From Hymenobacter edaphi (GTDB lineage Bacteria > Bacteroidota > Bacteroidia > Cytophagales > Hymenobacteraceae), in assembly GCF_003258365.1 (NCBI RefSeq), contig NZ_QHKM01000003.1, positions 558,001 to 622,000 on the forward strand: DNA of 64,000 nucleotides, read 5' to 3'. Positions 59,084 to 64,000 of this stretch are shown here, piece after piece (within the stretch, counting starts at the first letter, position 1; every line of letters begins with the position of its first letter). Below the pieces are notes generated by a model. That model did not search any database. It worked only from the letters and a program-made list of their open reading frames with translations, and had not been told where the DNA came from. The translations under genes were made by a program, and so were the position numbers.

Positions 59084-60091
59084 ATGAAAATCACCGCTCT
59101 CGATATCCGGCAGAAAACCTTTGAGCGCGCCTTTCGCGGCGTCGACAAAGACGAAGTAGATGGGTTTCTGCTCACCCTCTCGCAGCAGTGGGAGCGGATG
59201 ACCGACGAAAACCGGGAGCTGCGCCGGCAGCTGGACCAGGCCCAGCAGGACGTGCAGCGCATGCGCGAAGTGGAAACTTCGCTCTACCGCACCCTCAAAA
59301 CGGCCGAAGACACCAGTACCAGCATCGTGGACCAGGCCCAGAAGGGGGCCGAGCTGAAGCTGCGCGAGGCCCAGGTGGAGGCCGAGCGCCTGCTGGCCGA
59401 AGCCCGCCAGAAAGCCCGCGCGGTGGTGGACGACGCCTACCGCCAGGCCGAAAAAGCCGTGGCCGACATGCAGCGCGAGGTGCAGGGCCTGGGCGAGGAC
59501 CATCAGCGCCTCGAAAATGTATACGACGGCATGGTGCGCGACCTGCAGCAGCTGGCCGGGGCCGTGCAGGAAAAGGCCTCCAAAGCCCAGCAGCGGCAGC
59601 GCACGGCGGTGGGCGCCATCCTTTCCCGGGCGGCCAGCGTAAAGGTAGCTCGTGAGGAACCCGCCTCGCCTGCAACCGAACCCGCCATGTACGTGCCCGC
59701 TCCCGCCGCCGCTGCCGCTGCTACCATTCCCGTCACCGCGCCCGCCGTGGGCGGCGGCTCCTTCGATGCCCAACCCCGCGCCATCGGCTTCGAGCCGAAC
59801 GGGCCCCAGCCCGGCAAGCAGCCCCAGCCCGGCTCGCCCTCGCACCCCGAAATCAGCCCGAAAGAGCCCTACGAAAACCCCGGCGTGGCCGAGCCCGGCC
59901 GCATTCACCAGCCCGAGCCGGCCACCGTGCCCAATCCCGTGGAGCCGCGCATCGAGCCCACCCAGCCCGATATCCAGCCCTTGGGCCCCTCGACGCCCGA
60001 AATTGCGCCGCAGCCCACGCCGCACCCCGGCTTTGCGGCCGCGCCGGCCGTGGCTGCTGAGGCGGAAAAGTCGTTCTTCGACGAAATCTAG
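59084..60091 (+). CDS. DivIVA-domain protein with Pro-rich tail
   Basis: 335 residues. The N-terminal DivIVA domain MKITALDIRQKTFERAFRGVDKDEVDGFLLTLSQQWERM is followed by a long coiled coil (about 40-165), then a Pro/Ala/Glu-rich disordered tail (about 190-320) and the short terminal EKSFFDEI. DivIVA proteins bind curved membrane and recruit division or polar-growth factors; in Bacteroidota their role is poorly known. It starts at ATG 59084, 7 bases after the inverted repeat, in a leader that may fold. Confidence 0.85.
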   Translation: MKITALDIRQKTFERAFRGVDKDEVDGFLLTLSQQWERMTDENRELRRQLDQAQQDVQRMREVETSLYRTLKTAEDTSTSIVDQAQKGAELKLREAQVEAERLLAEARQKARAVVDDAYRQAEKAVADMQREVQGLGEDHQRLENVYDGMVRDLQQLAGAVQEKASKAQQRQRTAVGAILSRAASVKVAREEPASPATEPAMYVPAPAAAAAATIPVTAPAVGGGSFDAQPRAIGFEPNGPQPGKQPQPGSPSHPEISPKEPYENPGVAEPGRIHQPEPATVPNPVEPRIEPTQPDIQPLGPSTPEIAPQPTPHPGFAAAPAVAAEAEKSFFDEI

Positions 60092-60165
60092 ACCGCGGAT
60101 TCCGGCGGATTTGACTTCGTCTGCCTACGCCTCACGGATTTTGGGGACGATTGTCGTCCAACAAG

Positions 60166-60197
60166 GTGGTGCCACGGCTTTGGAGTCGTGGCACCAC
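60166..60197. repeat. Hairpin downstream of the DivIVA gene
   Basis: GTGGTGCCACG and CGTGGCACCAC (11 bases, 60166-60176 and 60187-60197) form a perfect stem with a ten-base loop. It may be a terminator without T-run or a small structured element. Confidence 0.55.
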
Positions 60198-60380
60198 GAC
60201 GTTTAAGCCGCCCGTTGCCAGCTGCTGAGCAGTCAGAAGTGCCTGCCCATTGGGGGCGTTTTTTGTTTCCTTTGCCAAGGGTGAGTGGCTAGCTGAAAGG
60301 CACCGTTGTCGCCGTGAACTGCCACGCCGGGGCTCTGACCGTCAAACTCCCCATTTCACCACCTCACCATTTTACCACCG

Positions 60381-60752
60381 ATGGGTCAGATTGCACTGGA
60401 AGGCCTTGAGTTCTTCGCGTTTCATGGCTACTACGACGAGGAGCAGAAAATCGGCAACAAGTACGGCGTGGACCTGCGCGTGCGCACCAACCTCTACCGC
60501 GCCGGCAGCACCGACCACTTGGCCGAAACCGTCAACTACGAGGTGCTCTACCGCGTGGTGGCCGAGGAAATGCAGGCCCCGGCCCGGCTGCTGGAGCACC
60601 TCGCGCACCGCATCATCGACCGCATCATGCACGAGTTCGGGCACGTACGCTGGGTGGAGGTGAGCGTGTCGAAGTTCAACCCGCCGGTGGGCGGCATCTG
60701 CCAGCGCGCCCGCGTGACTCTGAAGCGCAAGCGCCCGCAGCCGCTGATGTAG
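60381..60752 (+). CDS. folB: Dihydroneopterin aldolase
   Basis: 123 residues. MGQIALEGLEFFAFHGYYDEEQKIGNKYGVDLRV, TVNYEVLYRVVAEEM and LLEHLAHRIIDRIMHEF match FolB, with the catalytic Glu in the FAFHG-YxEE region and the terminal strand WVEVSVSKFNPPVGGIC. It cleaves dihydroneopterin to 6-hydroxymethyl-dihydropterin and glycolaldehyde in folate synthesis. The upstream region has a TTTCCTTTG promoter-like element (about 60266-60274). It converges with the next gene, four bases apart. Confidence 0.94.
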   Translation: MGQIALEGLEFFAFHGYYDEEQKIGNKYGVDLRVRTNLYRAGSTDHLAETVNYEVLYRVVAEEMQAPARLLEHLAHRIIDRIMHEFGHVRWVEVSVSKFNPPVGGICQRARVTLKRKRPQPLM

Positions 60753-60756
60753 GCCG

Positions 60757-61401
60757 TCAGCCAGCGTTGCCCCGGGCCCGCAGCTGCTCCCGGATCAGCC
60801 GCTGGGCTTCGCGGTGCTGGTCGGCCGACTGGTCGGAGCAGATCAGGCCGAAAATATGGTCGGCCCGGGGCGCGCTGCTGGCCGGTGCGGGCAAATGGTA
60901 CCAGGTGCGCAGCGCGGCCAGGGCGTGGTAGCGCACCAGGTATTCGGGGTGAATGAGCAGGGCCAGCACCGTGGCCGGAACGTAGGGCGGCAGCTGGGCC
61001 AGGCCGAAATACTGCCGCAGGCCCATCAGCATATCCAGCAGCTGGTACGGCGAAGCTTCCGAGCGCAGCAGCGCGTCGAGGCGCGGCCAGTCCACGGCCG
61101 CCGCGTCGATCTGCGCCAGCGCCGCCAGCACGTAGGCCCCGGCGTGGGGCAGGTAGTCGTGCAGCAGGGGCAGGGCCGCCCGGCTGCGCAGGTGGCCCAG
61201 GCCGATGATGACGCGCGGGTCGGTCCGCGGGGCCTGCAGCGCCGCCAGCAGCTCCTGCTCGGCCGCGGCGCGTTCGGCGGGCGTCAGCGCGTCGAGAGTG
61301 GTCGTGTCGGCTTCGTAGCCGTCGTGCCAGGCCAGGTAGTGGTCGATTTCGCCGAAGAAGGCCGTGCGGAAGCGGGCCAGGGCAGGGGAGGTGTTGGGCA
61401 T
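60757..61401 (-). CDS. Hypothetical HEAT-like repeat protein
   Basis: 214 residues, entirely helical by appearance: LDALTPAERAAAEQELLAALQAP, VIIGLGHLRSRAALPLLHDYLPHAGAYVLAALAQI, LVRYHALAALRTWYHL. The repeated ~35-residue helix pairs resemble HEAT repeats, used for protein contact. No catalytic motif. The ATG at 61401 was preferred to longer starts that run into non-protein-like sequence and the neighbouring BlaI promoter region. Confidence 0.6.
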   Translation of the reverse strand: MPNTSPALARFRTAFFGEIDHYLAWHDGYEADTTTLDALTPAERAAAEQELLAALQAPRTDPRVIIGLGHLRSRAALPLLHDYLPHAGAYVLAALAQIDAAAVDWPRLDALLRSEASPYQLLDMLMGLRQYFGLAQLPPYVPATVLALLIHPEYLVRYHALAALRTWYHLPAPASSAPRADHIFGLICSDQSADQHREAQRLIREQLRARGNAG

Positions 61402-61503
61402 AAGCAGTTCGCAAATAACGGGTTCGGCGCCGATTTGTAGGGGCGATGAAGGCGGCCGCGTGCAGCCCGGGCATCTAGGGTGCAGTCTATGTCCTGGCAG
61501 CTG

Positions 61504-61574
61504 ACGAAATATTTCGTAGCAAAAACTTGACATCTACGACGTGTTTCGTATATGTTTGTACGAAGCCGTTCGTA
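61504..61574 (+). promoter_or_regulatory. Operator-promoter of the BlaI/BlaR1-like pair
   Basis: Promoter: TTG at 61527-61529 and a perfect -7 TATGTTTG at 61551-61558 with a 21-base spacer. Three dyads with TACGA ends lie around it: ACGAAATATTTCGT (61504-61517), TACGA-N6-TCGTA (61535-61550), and TACGAA-GCCG-TTCGTA (61559-61574). Confidence 0.75.
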
Positions 61575-61591
61575 AAGGCTGACCCCACCTG

Positions 61592-62014
61592 ATGAGCAAG
61601 AAGAACATACCGCGCCCGACGGAATCGGAGCTGGAAATCCTGCAGGTGCTGTGGCAACACGGCCCGAGCACGGTGCGCCTCGTCAACGACGAGCTGAGCA
61701 AGCGCCGCGACGTGGGCTATACCACTACCCTGAAGCTGCTGCAGCTGATGCACGAAAAAGGCATTGTGGCGCGCGACGACAGCAGCCGCACCCACGTGTA
61801 CCGCCCGGCCCTGCGCGAGCAGGAAACCCAGGGCCAGCTTATCGACCGGCTGCTGGAGGCGGCCTTCGGCGGCTCGGCCCTGAAGCTGGTGCAGCAGGCC
61901 CTGGGCAACCGCCGCACCACCCGCGAAGAGCTGGACCAGATCCGGGACCTGCTCGACAACATCGACCCGCACGCAACCCCATCCGCAACCGACACCCCCG
62001 ATGAACTGGCTTGA
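61592..62014 (+). CDS. blaI: BlaI/MecI/CopY-family repressor
   Basis: 140 residues. The winged-helix (PTESELEILQVLWQHGPSTVRLVNDELSKRRDVGYTTTLKLLQLMHEKGIVARDDSSRTHVYRPAL) is typical of BlaI-type repressors, whose C-terminal half dimerises and is cleaved when a membrane sensor is activated. Three dyads cover its own promoter, so autoregulation is likely. The stop codon overlaps the start of the BlaR1-like gene by 14 bases, indicating translational coupling. Confidence 0.92.
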   Translation: MSKKNIPRPTESELEILQVLWQHGPSTVRLVNDELSKRRDVGYTTTLKLLQLMHEKGIVARDDSSRTHVYRPALREQETQGQLIDRLLEAAFGGSALKLVQQALGNRRTTREELDQIRDLLDNIDPHATPSATDTPDELA

Positions 62015-64000
62015 AACCCTGTTGACGCCCGCGCTGGTGCGCGCCGTCGGCTACACCATTCTGCACTCGTTGTGGCAGGGGGCCGTGGTGGCCCTGGCCC
62101 TGGGCGGGCTGATGCTGGTGCTGCGCCGCCACTCGGCGCAGGTGCGCTACCGCGTGACGGCCGCCGCCCTCGGGCTGGTGCTGCTGCTGGCGCTGGTCAC
62201 CTTCGTGCGCTACTACGCCACGGCCCTGCCCGCCACCGACGTAGCCGCTACGGCCGCTCCCGCCCTGCCGGCCACCGCCGACGTGGCCACTCCGGCCGTA
62301 GCCGCTGCGGCAGTCGAGGGGCCCTTGAGCACCGCCACCGTGCTGCGCTACGTGGAGCACAACCTGCCGCTGCTCGTCACCATCTGGCTACTGGGGTTGC
62401 TCACGATGACCCTGCGCCTGCTTGGCGGCCTGGCCTACGTGCAGCGCCTGCGCCACTACGGCACCCGGCCGCTGGGCCTGCTCTGGCAGACGCGCCTCAA
62501 CAACCTCGCCGAGCGCGCCGGGCTGGATAAGCCGGTGCAGCTGCTGGAGTCGTCCTTGGTGCGCGTGCCGGTGGTGGTGGGCCACCTCAAGCCGCTGATT
62601 CTGCTGCCGATGGGCGCCGTGGCCGGCCTCGCGCCGGCCCAGCTGGAGGCCATTCTGGCCCACGAACTGGCCCACGTGGTGCGCCGCGACTATCTCATCA
62701 ATCTGCTGCAGTCGGTGGCCGAAATCCTGCTGTTCTACCACCCGGCCGTGTGGTTCCTGACCGCCACGCTGCGCTCGGAGCGCGAAAACTGCTGCGACGA
62801 CGTGGCCGCTTCCCTCTGTGGCGACCCGCTGGTGCTGGCCCGCGCCCTGGCCGCCCTGGCCGAGCTGGGCCTGGAGCGCACCGCCGCTCCGCGCCTGAGC
62901 ATGGCCGCCACCGGCCCTAAAGGCTCCCTGCTGGGCCGGGTGCGCCGCCTGGTGCAGGGCCGCACTGCTCCCACGTTCACCGAGGGCTTCATGGCCGCCT
63001 GCGTGGTGATGGTGGGGTTGCTGCTGCTGTCCTTCACCGCCGCCGCCGCCCTGGCCAACCCGCGCTTCGCCGAAGCCCCGCGCCTGCTTCGCAACACCAT
63101 GCTGCGGCCGTTTATGGGCGAGGTTGCCACGCCCGAGGACGTGTGCACCGAGGATGTGCCGGAAGCCTGGCAAGTGGCGGAGCGGCCGGAACAAACCACG
63201 CAGACCACCACCACGACGGCCACCAGCACGACGGTGACGACCAGCGACGATGACGACCCCAAGCGCAAAAACAAGCGCAAAGCCAAGGGCAGCAGCCAGG
63301 TGGTGGTGGTCGACGGGGCTGGGCGCCGCGGCGAGCCGGGCACGGTCATCATCGAGAAGGACAAGAAGGGCCGCGTGACCGACATGTACGTGAACGGGCA
63401 GCGCGTTGACGCCGCCTCGGCCGACGGCGGCAAGGACAAGGACAGCCGCACGCAGGTTATCCGGGTGCCGTCGAACGGCAGGCAGACCTACACCTACGTG
63501 GGCCCCGGCGACTACAAGTTCAACTACAACTTCGACCAGAAATTCAACAGCGCCGAGTTTCAGCAGCAGATGAAGAAGCTGCAAATCGACCTGCGCCAAC
63601 TGGAGAAGCTCAACCACTTGAACGGGCTGAACTTCAGCTACAGCGGCAACGACTGGGCCCAGGTGCAGCGCGAGGCCCTGGCTTCGGCCGAGAAGTCGCT
63701 GGCCAAAGCCCGGACGGACCGCGACCTGAGCGAAGCCGAGCGGGAGAAAATCGAGGAAGCCCTCGACAATATCCGCGACCAGCGCAACGACCTGCGCGAG
63801 CGGGTGCGCGAACAGTCGGATGCCCAGCGTGAGCACGCCGAGGCCCTGCGCGAAGCCCAACGCGACCGGGAAGAAGCCCTACGCGAGGCCGAAAGCGCCC
63901 GCCGCGACGAGCTGAACCGCCAGCGCGACGAAGCCCGGGCCGAACGCGACCGGGCCCGCGCCGAGCGCGACCGGGTGCGGGCCGAGCGTGACGCCCGCAA
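62001..64000 (+). CDS. M56-family BlaR1-like membrane peptidase/sensor (cut by the window edge)
   Basis: At least 666 residues; no stop before the window end. Starts at ATG 62001 inside the BlaI gene. Membrane segments at about 13-34, 50-68, 118-140 and 330-350; peptidase motif AHELAHVVRRDYLINLLQ (HExxH at 221-225), then RSERENCCDDVAA (third zinc ligand). After about residue 380 a Thr/Asp-rich linker leads into a very long charged coiled coil rich in Arg, Glu, Asp and Ala (about 540-666, for example LREAQRDREEALREAESARRDEL). BlaR1/MecR1 proteins sense beta-lactams and cleave BlaI; here no penicillin-binding sensor domain is seen so far. The coiled coil may be an alternative sensor or partner region. 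Confidence 0.88.
   Translation, partial: MNWLETLLTPALVRAVGYTILHSLWQGAVVALALGGLMLVLRRHSAQVRYRVTAAALGLVLLLALVTFVRYYATALPATDVAATAAPALPATADVATPAVAAAAVEGPLSTATVLRYVEHNLPLLVTIWLLGLLTMTLRLLGGLAYVQRLRHYGTRPLGLLWQTRLNNLAERAGLDKPVQLLESSLVRVPVVVGHLKPLILLPMGAVAGLAPAQLEAILAHELAHVVRRDYLINLLQSVAEILLFYHPAVWFLTATLRSERENCCDDVAASLCGDPLVLARALAALAELGLERTAAPRLSMAATGPKGSLLGRVRRLVQGRTAPTFTEGFMAACVVMVGLLLLSFTAAAALANPRFAEAPRLLRNTMLRPFMGEVATPEDVCTEDVPEAWQVAERPEQTTQTTTTTATSTTVTTSDDDDPKRKNKRKAKGSSQVVVVDGAGRRGEPGTVIIEKDKKGRVTDMYVNGQRVDAASADGGKDKDSRTQVIRVPSNGRQTYTYVGPGDYKFNYNFDQKFNSAEFQQQMKKLQIDLRQLEKLNHLNGLNFSYSGNDWAQVQREALASAEKSLAKARTDRDLSEAEREKIEEALDNIRDQRNDLRERVREQSDAQREHAEALREAQRDREEALREAESARRDELNRQRDEARAERDRARAERDRVRAERDAR

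Noticed and set aside
1-64000. tRNA, rRNA, CRISPR arrays, phage or complete insertion sequences
   Set aside because: I saw no cloverleaf-like sequence, spaced repeat array, or transposase with catalytic domain. A search with dedicated tools could still find a small RNA.

Overview
The window is about 64 kb of a high-GC chromosome from a member of the Bacteroidota, most like Hymenobacter or a close Cytophagales relative. This is inferred from several features: Rho with a long Pro/Ala/Arg-rich insertion, a type IX secretion (T9SS) sorting domain, an LptD-like protein divergent from an amidase and an MCE protein, acyl-CoA carboxylase and QueD/FolE pathway genes, and promoters of the Bacteroidota type (TAnnTTTG at -7) in front of many genes instead of sigma70 boxes. 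Starts at GTG or TTG are common. No rRNA, tRNA, CRISPR array, complete insertion sequence or phage was seen.

Layout. 0-9 kb: a small lipoprotein, a PolX-type protein, a GT9 glycosyltransferase, a DUF2695-like protein, OsmC plus a UBP zinc-finger protein, serS, and rho. 9-14.8 kb: a T9SS cargo protein, DsbA-like and NAD(P)-binding proteins, a lipoprotein, a UbiA-like prenyltransferase and a membrane-associated methyltransferase. 14.9-18.9 kb: a cluster of membrane proteins with a winged-helix regulator; three genes carry the same palindrome immediately before the start codon. 19-26 kb: a ferritin-like protein, PBP1A, an unknown anchored protein, a TIGR01777 epimerase, folE and queD. 26-31 kb: an exported coiled-coil protein, an M1 peptidase with a beta-barrel-like C-terminus, and a pyrophosphatase-like lipoprotein without its catalytic aspartates.

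31-40 kb: the classic rpsP-rimM-trmD-rplS operon, a fatty acid desaturase, a RluA-family pseudouridine synthase, panB and an LptD-like protein. 40-44.5 kb: amidase, MCE protein and an acyl-CoA carboxylase beta subunit. 44.5-52.5 kb: a serine hydrolase bracketed by 121-bp direct repeats, then a galactose locus (galK, galT) flanked by two paralogous LacI regulators, with three LacI-type operators and an orphan IS630-type DNA-binding protein inside it. 52.5-61.4 kb: a phosphatase, PoxB, a SirB1-like protein, a redoxin, a phosphopantetheinyl transferase, a WD40 protein, a DivIVA-domain protein, folB and a HEAT-like protein. 61.5-64 kb: a BlaI/BlaR1-type pair running off the right edge.

Most of the window is housekeeping. 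The points that most merit follow-up are: the triple-operator membrane cluster (14.9-18.9 kb), the IS630-derived protein under a LacI-type operator (50.5-51.1 kb), the 121-bp repeats around the hydrolase gene, two apparent pseudo-active sites (PolX polymerase domain and the pyrophosphatase-like lipoprotein), and a dispersed family of long inverted repeats between genes. I see no clear candidate for a wholly new defence or mobile system.
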